Shown piece after piece: positions 46,522 through 58,927 of a stretch of DNA of 64,000 nucleotides (its first letter is position 1; every line of letters begins with the position of its first letter). The stretch spans positions 18,714,501 through 18,778,500 of the forward strand of contig NC_016132.3 in NCBI RefSeq assembly GCF_000005505.3, in the 5' to 3' direction. A program made the position numbers and the translations under genes. Under the pieces are notes generated by a model. It had not been told where the DNA came from. It searched no databases and saw only the letters and a program-made list of their open reading frames with translations. The stretch is from Brachypodium distachyon (lineage: Eukaryota; Streptophyta; Magnoliopsida; Poales; Poaceae).

Positions 46522-46793
46522 TCTGAGATAGTGGGAGTAACTTAGGTAGTAACATAAGTGCCAACTAGTCAATTTTGTTATGCGGCATGGTAATAAATGA
46601 ATAAAGAGAGTGATGTGGTAACTAAATATGTTACAATAACATCATACAAATCAAGACAAAATGAGTCTATAATCTAATAAATGACACAATATATGACATC
46701 GCATATAAATTAGTAACCACTATAAAAGTAATAACTTAGACTAATAACATAATCATTTACTACTCTAATTTACTTCCCACTATGACCATCCTG
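46522..46793. mobile_element. Mutator-type MITE upstream of the VQ gene
   Basis: GAGATAGTGGGAGTAACTTA at the left is inverted at the right (TAATTTACTTCCCACTATGA). This end sequence is common in grass MITEs. Exact ends and target duplication are not certain. It ends about 500 bp upstream of the VQ start codon. Confidence 0.65.
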
Positions 46794-47108
46794 AGAGAGC
46801 GATTTCTGTGCGTGTCTCACATTATACTTGGTAGAGCTAACAAATTACCTCCACCTCTCTCATCCATGCATTATCCAAGGCACCTCTCGACCCAACATTA
46901 CGCACCGCGTCCCTTTCTCGACGCGAGGGAGTTTCGAGCTCTCTCTCATCCGGAGGCAACAGGTTTCATAAATCCCATTGCAGTTTGATCCTTTTCATGG
47001 CTTCTAAAAGTAGAAACCACCACCGGCCCTCCTACGCTCTCCTGTCCCCATTGGGACCACCGGACCAGTACGCATACCGACCTACGCCACGCGACAGAGG
47101 AGAGCTCA

Positions 47109-47118
47109 ACTATATCAG
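47109..47118 (+). promoter_or_regulatory. Putative TATA box of the VQ gene
   Basis: ACTATATCAG about 200 bp before the VQ ATG, followed by a CT-rich stretch like a plant leader. Weak evidence based on position and base content only. Confidence 0.35.
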
Positions 47119-47206
47119 CACACCTACACGGCTACACCGCCCTCTCTAGCCCGCTCGCTCATTCATTTCATTCCCCTCTCTCTCAGCCTGCTAGGCAGCT
47201 AGCTCC

Positions 47207-47239
47207 ATGTGCGCCGTCGCAGCAAGACCTCGCCATTAA
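47207..47239 (+). promoter_or_regulatory. Upstream ORF in the VQ gene leader
   Basis: ATGTGCGCC...CATTAA encodes ten codons (MCAVAARPRH) and ends 71 bp before the VQ ATG. If it lies in the transcript it could lower translation of the main frame. Confidence 0.4.
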
Positions 47240-47310
47240 GTTAACCCCCTTCCGATCTATAATACATCGATCTCAGAGCTAAATTGCTAAGCTAGATTGA
47301 TCGCTTGGCC

Positions 47311-47790
47311 ATGGAGAAGAAGGCGCAGTGCGGAGCCAAGAGCAATGTTGCCGTTCACCGGGGCGCGACGGCCGGTGGCTCGGGAAAGCAGCGGAAGCGG
47401 AAGGGCGGCGGCGAGCCAATCAAGGTGGTGTACGTCAACAACCCGATGCGGGTGACCACGGACGCCGCCGGCTTCCGCGCGCTCGTCCAGGAGCTCACCG
47501 GCCGCCACGCCGACCCGGCCAAGTACGGCGCCGGCACCGTCAGTGGCGAGAGCAGCGGCAGCCCGGCCGGGCCGCGGATGGCGCCCAGCCCCGGCAGCAC
47601 CGAGGAGTCCTCGGACGGCGCCGGATCCGGAGCCGGAGCCTGCCACGACGACTTCCCGGCGCCGCCGCCGGCGTGCTACGGCTATGGCTATGACGACGAG
47701 GAGAGCTTCGCGCCGCAGCTGATCGACAACAGGTACTCCGTCTTCTCGCCGCCGACGTTCCTCTACGCATCCTCGCACAACGAGCCGTGA
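47311..47790 (+). CDS. VQ-motif protein, intronless
   Basis: 159 residues from ATG 47311 (context GGCCATGGAG, better than anything upstream). The VQ signature FRALVQELTG (FxxxVQxLTG) is near residues 57-66, preceded by a basic stretch (GSGKQRKRKGGGEPIKVVYV). The rest is low-complexity Gly/Ser/Pro/Ala with an acidic, Tyr-containing C-terminal part ending SSHNEP. VQ proteins are small nuclear or plastid cofactors that bind WRKY factors and are MAP-kinase substrates in defence and growth. Short length and absence of introns are normal for the family in grasses. No signal peptide or membrane segment. The member-level name cannot be set from sequence alone. Confidence 0.93.
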   Translation: MEKKAQCGAKSNVAVHRGATAGGSGKQRKRKGGGEPIKVVYVNNPMRVTTDAAGFRALVQELTGRHADPAKYGAGTVSGESSGSPAGPRMAPSPGSTEESSDGAGSGAGACHDDFPAPPPACYGYGYDDEESFAPQLIDNRYSVFSPPTFLYASSHNEP

Positions 47791-50523
47791 TGTGATCGAT
47801 CGGGTATGTGGTATCCATTCCATTCAAAGCTTCATTATCGATCTGAGCAGGCGGCCCCGTGGTGGAATTGAGCTGTGTGTGGAAACATACATGTATGTAT
47901 ATACAGATGTATAGCTCTAATTTCATGAGGACTGTACGTACTTGTATCGTATGTACATATGTGTGTGTTTCCTTTTTTTCTTATACTCCTAACTGTCAAG
48001 GAGTACTAATTACTAGTTAACTTCGATGTTTAGCGCAACTAAAATTAAATTGTGTATTAATTGCTACCTTGAATCGTTGTATATAGCACTACTCCTGTGG
48101 CGCGCCGGAGGGAGTACTACTTCTAGTAGCTTCTGTTTCTGCCGTTCTGCGCGAGAGAGAAAGTGACTGCTGTATTTCATGGGTGCATGCCAGACGATCC
48201 CTCAATTAATGGATGATTACGTCGCAATGCTTCCAGAAAACAAATTAGCTAGTGTTTTGACCCAAGCTGGGGGATCAGATTCCTTTTTTTCTTTTCACTT
48301 TTCTTTTTGCGAGGAACTTTTTTTAATTTCCATACTAGTTTGATGGTTTCTGATTTTATGCGCGGTGGGTCGACACATGTACACGCAGGATCGGCCGGAA
48401 AGATTGCCTTTGCTGCAAAGCTTGCTTTTGGTATGCATAGCAAACAGTGAACTATATGTCACCTCCACATTTTGGTCTAAAGCATTTATGTAGCCTGTAG
48501 CCATGGCTATGTATTGACAGGCCCTATTTCTAGCTAAACTAGCTTGCTGGGAGAGGGACTAGGCAATGTAGGATCGAAGTACTTCTGGATAAGCATATGC
48601 CCTTTAGCGATAATGCAAAGATGTATGGTTCAGTTTTCAGAAGGATTTTACAAAAAAACAAAGTAGCATTAGTCCAAGTTTAGTACTCGTATAAATGCAT
48701 AATCTGTTTGCTTTCGATCAAACTAGAGAAAAAATATATTATATTGTACTTCCTCCATTCCTAAATATTTGTCGTGGTTTTAGTGCAAATTTGTACTAAA
48801 ATCACGACAAGTATTTAGGAACGGAGGGAGTACTACTTATTCACGTTTTTCTCTAGTCTCCAATATTAGTATATGCTTCATATATGCACAGCAGAAATGA
48901 TCAATCTTTTTAGACCATTTAGGCCACGCAGTGATCAAATGGGTACCAGCCGGAGTACATCTTAGTGGTAATGAGGACCCACTCAATTAGTGACAGGTTT
49001 TTCTTTCCAAATTCGTAGCATATTTATCTGTGTCTTCCGGCGACTTTTAACCAAGCATTGCTCGTTTTCACTAATACACAATAGCACTAGATTACATATT
49101 GATATAATCAACATTTCTTATTTAGCTTTGATCGATCTTCTGGAATTAATTAAACAGGAAAATATGAATTTTGTTAACCTTATCTTCCAGGGGTGTTGTT
49201 CCTTCAGTTTATTTGTTTAGTTGAAAAATAAGTTTAGATGACGTGTATATAGGTGTTCAACTAGGGCGCCATGTTATAATATGATTATTTAAAATTGAAA
49301 AATTAATGCTTATGTTAGCTCAACCTTGAAAATTGCACTTTGGAACTCATTTAGCAACTCTGTTCCCTCCAACAGTCTAACCCAAGCTTCTGGGAGTCAT
49401 AAAATGATCCATTTGACATTTTTTCTTAAATCAGATTTTTTTAATAGTTTAGGGATCAAAACTGGACATTTTACTGCAAGTCTCCCAGCTTGTTAGTGTA
49501 GTTTTCCAACATATTTAATCCAAGTTGTAGTTACAACCATATAGACTAATCCCAAAGGTATAGTGCTATCAAGACTTCAAAGTAAATGTAATTAGTCAAC
49601 TACCAGTCATAAATAATCTATGAATGAATTTGAGCTAGATCAAACAAAACTTCCTTTACACCCATAGAGAACAATGGCAATTAATCTTGTTTTAGCATAT
49701 TACCCTCAATGGGATTAAGGTTAAGAAACACAATCAACACATACTCGTTATATTTGGAAAACTAAATTGCAAATGTTGATCTAGGCTTGATCTTTGGCTA
49801 CATGCCTTAGGGAATCCACAATGGTAGGAGTTACCTAGAGTCAACGATAAAAATAATACATATAATGGATTGTGTCTTTAGATTGACTACAAATGATATG
49901 TTAGCATTCAATGCAATATTGTGCAATGGCAAAAGCGCGATTGACCCTTGCCTAAGATTCTAACTCTTCACAAAGAATAAGTTCTTTTCTCTCTTATATT
50001 TCCTTTTTCTACCTGTCAGCGGATTTCAAATAAAAGTCAATTAAGAGTCGACTTTTGCAGATGCCCTTAGTGTGGTTAAAGCCTAATAGTTCATCGGATC
50101 TTTATTGTAGTACTAGCTAGGTAATCTATATATATATGAGAGGCACAAAATTGTTTATATATTTTGTAACTTTCCTAAATGGCTATATCGAAGTAAAACA
50201 CGTTTGTATGATTAGCTAATACGCCCAACATCGGTCTAAAATATGGTGCTTTAAGTAAAGCTGCCTTCTTGGTCTCCATTTGCCTAGGCGCATCTTCAAA
50301 ATGTTAAATATTGTCAAAGGAGATAATTAAGCTTCTCGTGAAGTCATTGAAGGGACTCCAATCGCATCCACAACGTGAACTTCCTCAAGAGAGAAGCGGG
50401 AATAATGGTGTGCATGGTTTACTTTCTGTAGAAGCAACATTATTTGCAGATATAAATTCAAGTCACCTTAATCATCTAATAATATATCGATGCCACATGT
50501 ATAAGTTTTGATTCCTGTTGTGT
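47791..50523. other. Intergenic DNA downstream of the VQ gene
   Basis: 47791 to about 48050 is likely 3' UTR. The rest is AT-rich without a supported exon. It contains a Stowaway MITE (48749-48830) and, at 49808-50070, a possible old MITE with TTAGGG(A/C)ATC ends. Confidence 0.4.
48749..48830. mobile_element. Stowaway MITE (near-perfect hairpin)
   Basis: CTTCCTCCATTCCTAAATAT and GTCGTGATTTTAGT-type arms fold back onto ACTAAAATCACGAC...CGGAGGGAG, with TA on both sides. Confidence 0.9.
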
Positions 50524-50526
50524 ATA

Positions 50527-50598
50527 CCCTCTCTGATCCATAAAAAGTGTCGCCAACTTAGTGCAAAATGGGCGACACTTTTTTTGGATTAAATGGAG
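50527..50598. mobile_element. Stowaway-like mini-MITE (hairpin)
   Basis: CCCTCTCTGATCCATAAAAAGTGTCGCC pairs with GGCGACACTTTTTTTGGATT...GGAG around a short loop. TA flanks at 50525-50526 and 50599-50600. Confidence 0.85.
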
Positions 50599-53117
50599 TA
50601 CATGATAGCTGTGATATAAACGGATGTTTCATGGAACTTCACCATGAACACTTGTGATAAAACTATTTCACCTTCTTTTTGGCAGTAACGATTTCACCTT
50701 TTTTTTTGTTACCAGATGTGCACTTTTTACATGTTCCTATGTACCACTCTGTATTTGCTGGAGGTGCGACTTCAGATTATCCTCAGAAATGCCATGCACT
50801 TGGCGTTTGTCGATTGTATGTCTATGGATGCTGCTAATTAAAAAAAATGTTTGTGTTAATTTAGGAAAAAAATATAATGCTGAATTAGGTAACTATGGTG
50901 GTTAATTTCAATGCGTTATTGCCGTTTTGCTCCATGGAATTTAATAGCCATCCAGATTAAGAAGTCTAACCATGAATGTTCAGTACCAGCGCAGCCCAGC
51001 GCTAGCACAGACGAATACGGTTTTCCATGGGCCCTTGATACGCAAAGCACGAAGAGGACCGGACGGGGCATGTGGTTTGGTGCCGCCAGAGTAAGACGGC
51101 CCAGCCCTGTGTGAACGGGCCTAAATGCGGATGGACTCTTGGCCCAACTGGTAAATACGACAACCCTTCCGTTGTTCCGTGTGCTTTGGCCCCTGGGCGT
51201 CTGCCCGAGCCCGAGCTCCTAGCAGCTGGAAACAAACCACTCGGCAGTGTGAAAAATGGAGTGCTGGAAATCAACGTTCCGCCTGTTGGCTCCATGGAAA
51301 CTTTGGCTGGCCGGACCGCCGGACATCATCCGTCCCATTCCCGAACACGAGTACACGACAGCGTTCAACAGGCGCTCGCGTGGACTTCCTCCGTCCTCCT
51401 CCTAAACACACCCGTGACCACGCATGAGATGATCACCGCGACAGGTCTCTTCTTTTTGGACGCGCGTTCTGTACTACACATCTGACGGTTCCGGGTCTTT
51501 TCGGACTGACGCAAGAGGCATGGGCAAAAGCCATTTTCGACTCACACTACGCCCTTTCTTCCTCCGGTCGCATGCTGTCTCGCGCTGCTGCTGCTGTTGC
51601 TGCTGACTGACGATTGGACGACTCGTCCGCGGGTTCCAACGCCCCGCCCCTGCGTATGACGCGTCACGGCTGCCGTGGCTGCCTGGCGATTTTGGGTCGC
51701 AGCTGTTTCTCGTAAAAAGAAGTTAAATTTCCCAGTTTCCCTTTCAACGCTTTGCAAATTGCAATGATTTCTGCGGTTTTGTATCTTTCCATGACACGGA
51801 ACGACAACAACGACGCAGGCTGCACCTTTTTTCGTAACGAACAAAAGGGTATATAGCCTATGCCTATGCTTCGCCTTTGGGACAACGTAAGCAACAAAAT
51901 ACCCTGCCGCCAGCCAGCCAGCCCGGCGGCCGCCAACTCCATTTTTATTTTTTGGTTCCAGTTCGACTCCAGCTAAGTTATTCTTGTCCCAGCATCGCTC
52001 TCTTCGGTTGTCTGGTTCGAAGCTCCAGGGACGTCGATCTGGTTCACGATCATTTGTAATTCGCTCCAAGACTGGGCTCCCGCGCGTGTGTCCAAGCTCG
52101 CGGGAATAGTATACTGCTGATCGGCATTTTCGGACCGTCAGAAAGAAAAACTAACCAGCATTTCAGGAACTAATTTAGCCCAATGCAAACAAGAGGCGTG
52201 TCTTGTATCTTTGCTGATAGCGAACTGGGAACCAGAAATATAGGTAAAGAGAGAATTGTTAAAAAAGAATTATTCCATGAGTCAATGTCACATGTTCGTC
52301 TCCTTCGCCAGTACACACCGTAGCGGAGGTGCATTGGCGGCGAAGATGAGCACCATGTCAGTATAATATTTTTGTTGTTGCGTATCGTTTTTCTTCTAGC
52401 GGGATAGGTTATTTTTTACAAAGATTTATTTTTGTGGCAAAGAATATTGTCCCTTTAAAGTTAACCACATAAGGTTATGTGAATAGCTCTGAAATGATCT
52501 CTATAGACATTTAAGCTTTGTACTGTCTTTTAGGGTTGGTCCCTTGATTCAACTCCCGACATTGAGTCTCGGTTTCTAGCAAATCAACCGACTTACTACA
52601 ATCAAAACAAATAACATGATGACTTTGTATGATTGACATTGGAAAACATAATACCATCAAGAAAATATAACTGCTAAATAATCTAGCATGGGTTTTATTA
52701 ACCAACCGTTTAACCTCATTCAACGAAGGAGCGGAGGAGGTGGGCTGGGAAAGGGGACAACATGTCACAAGAAGGCTCACCGGTGACCCAACAAGCTTTC
52801 AAAGGGTTTGCCTGATTGGACTGTTGGTGTTGGCCCCAATGTCAGTTGCAATATATAGATGATTTATCTAAGCAGATACCCTGGACCGTGGTGGAGCAAG
52901 AGGAGGAAGGAAGGCGGGAGACGACTCAGTGAGTTTTTTGTTTTGAAAGCTAGTACACTTGTGTTCTACTACGTAACAAGAAGAAGAAGAAGAAGTTGTC
53001 ACAAGCCTCACATGCTAACCTAAAATCATGAATGGTTGCTCACCGGTGCTTTGTCCTAATCTATATAACTTATGAAGTTGATCCACACTAATTGCAATTA
53101 ATGTTTGCAAACTTGAC
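50599..53117. other. Intergenic DNA
   Basis: It contains a 16-bp tail insertion (50665-50700), GC-richer patches at 51000-51480 and 51540-52090 with overlapping frames on both strands but no domain, and a CTG microsatellite (51584-51607). No gene is supported. Confidence 0.4.
50665..50700 (-). mobile_element. Tail-only retroposition footprint
   Basis: ATTTCACCTT at 50665-50674 and 50691-50700 flanks CTTTTTGGCAGTAACG. Confidence 0.5.
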
Positions 53118-53125
53118 ATGCAAGG

Positions 53126-53330
53126 TGTCCACATCACGATCCACATCATGCATATCATGAGCATTCAAAGGCTCCACATCACGATCCACATCATGCATAT
53201 CATGAGCATTCAAAGGCTCCACATCACGATCCACATCATGCATATCATGAGCATTCAAAGACTCCACATCACCATCCACATCATGCATATCATGAGCATT
53301 GAAAAGCTCCACATCACCATCCACATCATG
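53126..53330. repeat. Minisatellite, 45-bp unit, about 4.5 copies
   Basis: CTCCACATCACGATCCACAT followed by CATGCATATCATGAGCATTCAAAGG repeats with few changes. The unit is a multiple of three, so long frames appear on both strands. They are repeat artefacts. Confidence 0.93.
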
Positions 53331-55299
53331 TGTTGTTGTACACTAGAAATCTATTTTGGTGGTCCATTCGAATTTAATATTTTGATACCTAAGATTTTTC
53401 ATCTTCACGTTGCATATAAATATTTCACCAAGCACATTTCATGATGTGTATATCAATTTTTCTAAGATCTGGAAATATGAAGGTTGACGAAGCTTCACTT
53501 TTTGGTTTCTTCAAAATTTAATATTCATGCACATCAAAATTACACATATTGTCTTGTTGCATAGGTGTTATGAATGATAAAATCATTTTGCACTACAATA
53601 TTCATATTTATTTTACATTAAATCATATTATTATCATTACTTTCTAAAATCATATTTAGACGTGCATATAAAATTTTCGACGGCATCGTGTGGAATCACC
53701 TAGTAACAGAAGAATTGTGTGACGAAATGTACACCATGAACGACGAATACTTGTTCGAAAAAGGGAAATTGTTAGCTGGGCAGTGGTTTCAAGCCAGTCC
53801 ATCGTTGTCGGTTTATATCTCGAGATCCACACCAAAATTGTCAGCTGCCATGCAAGGCTCGGACCCACGTGTCAACCACCATCATGGTAGGCACCCACAG
53901 GACTCAAATAGAGTTCTCTTTCTATATTCTGTACCGTCGGATTCGGAAATGGATTCCGTCGGTAATTATCCTAACCATTCCACACTTACGAGTCATGGCA
54001 CCGCCATTTAGTGCTCTTGGCTCAACTTTGAAAGGGGATTATTCTCCCTTCTCCTTTAGCAAGCGTGCAGTCTATGAGAGAGAGCCAGAGAGGCGGAGGA
54101 GGCTGGGCAGAGGCGGAGAATCCGCTGCCATGGCCTCGAATCCTTCCAACGTCAAAGCCGGCCCCTTTCGACGCGCTTTCGCCACCGATCGCGTCACCCC
54201 GTCCGAACGAATCGATCCCCGCGCTGCCGGGCCCCTCCGCTTCACGCCACGCAGCCTTCTATAGCTATAGCTCCTCCTCTTCCCTGTCACTCTCTCCCCA
54301 CAGCCTGCAGCACCGGCCGGCCCCCTCGCTACGTCATCCGCACAATGCTGAAATTTCATCAGCTGTGGAATCTGATCAACGGCCAGGCGTGGACGCACGC
54401 AGTAGACCGGGAAATAGGAGAGCTGTCTGTCGTCTTGAGATGAAGGAAATGGTGTGTAGAAAGTCCACGGTGTATTTATTTCTTGTTTCTTGTCAAACTT
54501 CGCCCACGCAGGCAGGAATGCAGGATGCTTTCGCTTTCGCTGAGAAAGGACATGTCGCCGCAGGCAGGCAGGCTTTGTTTCTCGAGAGCCCCCCGGCCCG
54601 CTGCTGGCACTGCACTGCACTTCGTTCCGTTCCGTTCCATCCTGGGAGTGGTTCTCTGTTGTCGCAAATCGCAATGATTCCGTCCAGACGTTTTTCCCTT
54701 TCCCCCGCGTTTGCCGTTAGATAAGGGCATCATGGCGTATCGGCGTTCTTCCCCGCCCCATGATTGCGTCCAGATGTCTTGCGTCGCTCGCACTTCTTTG
54801 AAGATTGCCCTCCCGTTGTTAGTCCCGTTGTGTATCCCTTTGCACTTTAGTTTATTTTAATCCCTATCCAGTTCTTTATCATCCTCGCTTCCGGATCGCA
54901 GAACAAAAGAAAGCTTCCTATTTGCTCTGCATTTCCCGCGGTAAATAGAAAACGAGAGGCGCACGTGCACCGGCCGGATCAAACAAACCCTCGTGATAGT
55001 TTGGGATGAGACGAGCGCCGGGAATCTCTCATCAATGCGAGCCCAGAAGATTCTCCCGGCTTAACAGAAAAACGTCGACCCATCACAGTGTGCAAGCAAG
55101 CACGGGAAGAGAAAGAAAGCCGTAGTCCTAGCTGCTGCAGTGCAGCTCCATGTCTCCGGTCAGTTCTTCGCCGCTGTACATCGCTGACAGTGCCTGCCTG
55201 CCAAAGGGGACCCCGTGGGCCCAGTTCCTGGATGGGCCCATCGGTTTTTGCCTGCCGGGGGGTCTAGTAGACCCGGCCCACGGTGCACCGGGAGAGCCG
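53331..55299. other. Region upstream of the MYB-CC gene
   Basis: AT-rich to about 54000, then GC-rich. Short frames (for example 54065-54724) have no domain. It probably includes the promoter of the gene at 56944. No TATA box or transcription start could be fixed. Confidence 0.4.
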
Positions 55300-56936
55300 C
55301 GGGGTAAAAAGATCTGTCCCGATTCGGTTCCCAAGCCTCTCTCTCATTTCTGAGCCTCTCTCTTCTTCTTCTTCTTCTTCTTCTTTCTTCCCCCCACACA
55401 GCGTCGCTTTCGCCGGACACCACCACCTGCCGCTTTCCCCTCTCCATTCCATTCCCACCGCTCCCTCGCCCGTCCTGACCCCAGCTCACCTGATTGGCCT
55501 GGAACGACAGCAGCGGCAGCGGCGGCAGCATTCGGCTCCCTCTCTGCGTCCCACGAGCACCTGCGAAGCTCTGAGCCACTCGATCCCCGCTCGCGGCCGG
55601 GGGAAGGCGGCGCCTGAGCTCTTTCGTGCTGGTAAGCCTCCGAGCTCTTGCACACACGGTCTCTTGCTGAATTCCGGTGCGCCTCAAGGGAGGAATTTGC
55701 TGGTGTTCCGCCGTGTTTTTGTGAGGGTCGAGATCGCAGCTCAGTCACGCGGACTCAAGGCGACTTGCCGTGGAATTGTGTGTCGAGGCGGGCGGGTGGC
55801 GCTCTTCCGCGTCCTTCTCTTGCCAGTGGTGTAAGTAGTTAGCACGTAATTTTACTCAGCTCGGAGTGGTTTTTTTGTTGCTTTCCGTCAGTTTCCATGG
55901 CTGTGGGATTGTCGAACAGTGGTTGAAAACAAGTGAACAGATAGATCATTTTTGGGTGGCGGTGGCGGTTCTGAAGTTCCCGGGGGTCAGCCTATTTTGG
56001 TAGAAATGGCACTTTATTTTTTCTTTCTGTTTCCTTGTACTTTTGCACTTGGCACGTCCATGGTTATTGAGCTGTGCGTTGTTGTGCCCACTGGTTCGAT
56101 ATTGAGGCCGGAAAGCTTGGGTTGGATTTTCAACTGTTCCTGGTATTTGCTTATGGTTTGTGAGATTCATTTCTTGTGTTTGTCCTAGAGCATTTTAGTG
56201 ATGATCGTTGGCTTGGAATCCCAGCTTGCATCCGAGTGAGCTTTGGGAGGTTGTCTAGAGACTTCTGTTGGCATTTTGGGATGGCCGAAATTACGTCCAT
56301 GGCTGCAGTTTCTCTGCTGTTGGTGTTTCGTGTTGTTGGTTTGCTTTGTCAAACTCATGGGTAGCAACCCCTGCTAGCCGGTTGGGTCTCTGTTGCTTGC
56401 AATTTTTTGCATGTCTGCCTTGTGGAATTCAGTTAGCAGCCTTGGATAAACTCATGGAGGATAAACTCTGGTTGTTAGTGTGATTTGGAGTGTCTCTTTT
56501 GACACGGAGGTTTCAATTGCTTTCTATGCTACTTTCGGTTTAAAAATCAAACTGGTATTAACGATTTGGATATTTCGATAATTCCACTAGGTACAAAGAT
56601 TTGTATTTTAGTTATAATGCTCTGTTGTGTTAAGTGTTAACATTGTCATTCTTGTTCAGCATCGCCTGTCTACATATTTTTTCCCCTAGACACCCCTTAT
56701 TGATTTGCCCTGATAAGCATGTTCACTATTATCCCAGTTTGCGGAGCTGTATAAGAGAAGATGAAATTTTCTCATACCAAAAGATGTTCAGTATGCTGTA
56801 TTGACCTCTGACCATCAACTGGTATATTTCTGTTAGAAATAGAGGATGGCGTCATAATATAGACTTGCTCATCCTAAATTATGTCACTCCTCTTGGCCTT
56901 ACTCATGTGTATGACATTTTCTTACAATTGTTGCAG
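55300..56936 (+). other. Leader exon and 5' UTR intron of the MYB-CC gene
   Basis: A CT-rich leader-like stretch with a (CTT)n microsatellite (55361-55386) ends at GTGCTG before GTAAGCC (donor at 55632). The matching acceptor TTGTTGCAG ends at 56936. A long first intron in the 5' UTR is common for this gene family in grasses. The transcription start is not determined. Confidence 0.55.
55361..55386. repeat. (CTT)n microsatellite
   Basis: About eight CTT units in the presumed leader of the MYB-CC gene. Confidence 0.9.
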
Positions 56937-56943
56937 TATTCTC

Positions 56944-58927
56944 ATGATGTACCATGCTAAGAAGTTTTCTGTGCCCTTTGCACCACAGAGGGCTCAGAAT
57001 AGTGAGCATGTAAGTAATATTGGAGCTTTCGGTGGATCCAACATAAGCAACCCTGCTAATCCTGTAGGGAGTGGGAAACAACGTCTAAGATGGACCTCAG
57101 ATCTCCATAACCGTTTTGTGGATGCCATTGCCCAACTTGGTGGACCAGATAGTAAGTATTCTCTGTTAAGTATTTTTTTTCTTAAACATATTCCCTGTTA
57201 AGTATTAGTTTTTTGCAGTTTAACTTGATATGATGTTATCAAGTGCAATATATGCGTTCTGTTGGCTGCGATGTTATGAAATAATGCATAATTAGAACTT
57301 GCAATATGGTTTTATGATGTTTCCATTCTGAGTATCGTGTTTATCTAGTAAACTGAAGTCTAAATTGATTTTGCTATTCCAAATATTTTTTATCGGATTC
57401 CTTCATTTTTTAACCATGCGATTGCTGGATAATTCTATTCCTGGTCTATTAGCACACAAGCCTGTGCCTGCTAACTGTTGCATATTTGTCATTATGGGCT
57501 ATAACACACAAGTTTGATCATGTTTAAATGATTCATGCTAGGATGCTAGCAGTAGTTAATATGACCCTGTGGAACTATGTCTGCCATGTTATCTAACCCA
57601 ATCACATTGGAAAATGTTCACATATCGAAAACTGCAAACATCCTTTTATAATGTTAATTTATTTATTTTGAGGTGCACCAAGTCCGCTGCCATTGATCAT
57701 TTTTTAATGTATGCTATCATCATTTCTTCAGGGGCAACACCTAAAGGGGTCCTCACTGTAATGGGTGTACCGGGGATTACAATTTACCACGTCAAAAGCC
57801 ATTTGCAGGTGAAGAATTTCTCTTTCCGGAAAAAGATGATAAATATTTGCCTGCTCACTAATATTCTATTTCCCTTGGTGCTTGTGCAGAAGTATCGCCT
57901 TGCAAAGTACATACCAGAATCTCCTGCGGAAGGTAAATATCCATTGATGCTTCATTGCCTTCCGAGCACACTATCTTTCGCCTTCTGTTATAGCGAGAAA
58001 ATTAATATGCGTTGATTGTTATCATGTAGGTTCCAAGGACGAAAAGAAGGATTCTAGTGATTCCCTCTCTAACACAGATTCTGCACCGTAAGTGATCCTT
58101 TTGCTGTGTGTACACATGTATCTTGTACAAAAGCTTTTTATGCTGGTTGCTATCATGTTGAACAGAAAGATTCTTCACTTATCTTTCAGAGGATTACAAA
58201 TAAATGAAGCATTAAAGATGCAAATGGAGGTTCAGAAGCGGCTCCATGAACAACTTGAGGTTTGTTATGATAAAATTTATTTTTTTGAATCGTAATGTTT
58301 ATTTTCTGCAGTTTAATTTACCACACTAATCCGGTATGTTGATATATTTAACTAGGAATTTACTCTGATAATCTGATCTTTCCCCTATTCTTACTACACC
58401 ATAATATTAGTAAAGATTCACTTGGGCTGGTTCAGTGTGCATGAACTTTGTCTCTTAGTAATGTTTGTTTTATTTTGGATGTACTAATTACTTGTAATTT
58501 ACCATCCGTGATATTTATTTCTCCATGGTCAACCTGAATTTTTGTTTCAAACTCCTATTTTAGATGAAATCATATCACATTACCTTTGCAGGTGCAAAGG
58601 CAATTGCAGCTGAGAATTGAAGCACAAGGGAAATACTTGCAAATGATCATCGAGGAGCAGCAAAAGCTTGGTGACTCACTTGAAGGTTCTGAGGAGAGGA
58701 AGCTTTCACATTCACCACCAAGCTTAGATGACTACCCTGACAGCATGCATCCTTCTCCCAAAAAACCAAGGATGGAGGATCTGTCACCAGATTTGGCACG
58801 GGGTGTTACACAGCCAAGGTTTGAATCCCATTTGATTGGTCCATGGGATCAAGAGCTGTGTGGGAAAAACATATCTGATCCTGCATTCCAAGTGGACGAG
58901 TTTAAAGCAAACCCTGGTTTGAGCTGA
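56944..58927 (+). CDS. PHL7: MYB-CC (GARP) transcription factor, PHR1-like/PHL7-like
   Basis: Nuclear DNA-binding protein of the phosphate-response (PHR/PHL) family, expected to bind P1BS-type sites as a dimer. Coding exons: 56944-57151, 57732-57808, 57890-57932, 58030-58087, 58190-58259, 58592-58927, all GT-AG and in frame (263 residues). Start MMYHAKKFS; two adjacent ATGs are possible. The MYB-like/GARP domain reads QRLRWTSDLHNRFVDAIAQL then ATPKGVLTVMGVPG and ITIYHVKSHLQKYRLAKY, with the SHLQKY hallmark. The MYB-CC coiled coil is INEALKMQMEVQKRLHEQLE plus VQRQLQLRIEAQGKYLQMII. The C-terminus is Ser/Pro/Asp-rich and ends NPGLS. Length and exon breaks are normal for the family. The PHL7 name rests on recalled similarity and could be a sister member. 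Confidence 0.94.

Noticed and set aside
47305..47310. Two extra codons (TTG GCC) before the VQ start
   Set aside because: The in-frame TTG is not a likely start in a plant nuclear gene. The ATG at 47311 has good context.
51542..52069. 175-codon minus-strand frame
   Set aside because: No domain, no splice context and low-complexity ends. It overlaps other frames on the plus strand.
53088..53444. Repeat-coded frames on both strands (Met/Asp/Val-rich and Ile/His/Met-rich)
   Set aside because: Products of a 45-bp minisatellite whose unit is a multiple of three. There are no flanking exons.
54065..54724. 219-codon plus and 200-codon minus frames upstream of the MYB-CC gene
   Set aside because: The two strands are open over the same GC-rich stretch and neither encodes a recognisable domain. 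More likely promoter or leader DNA.
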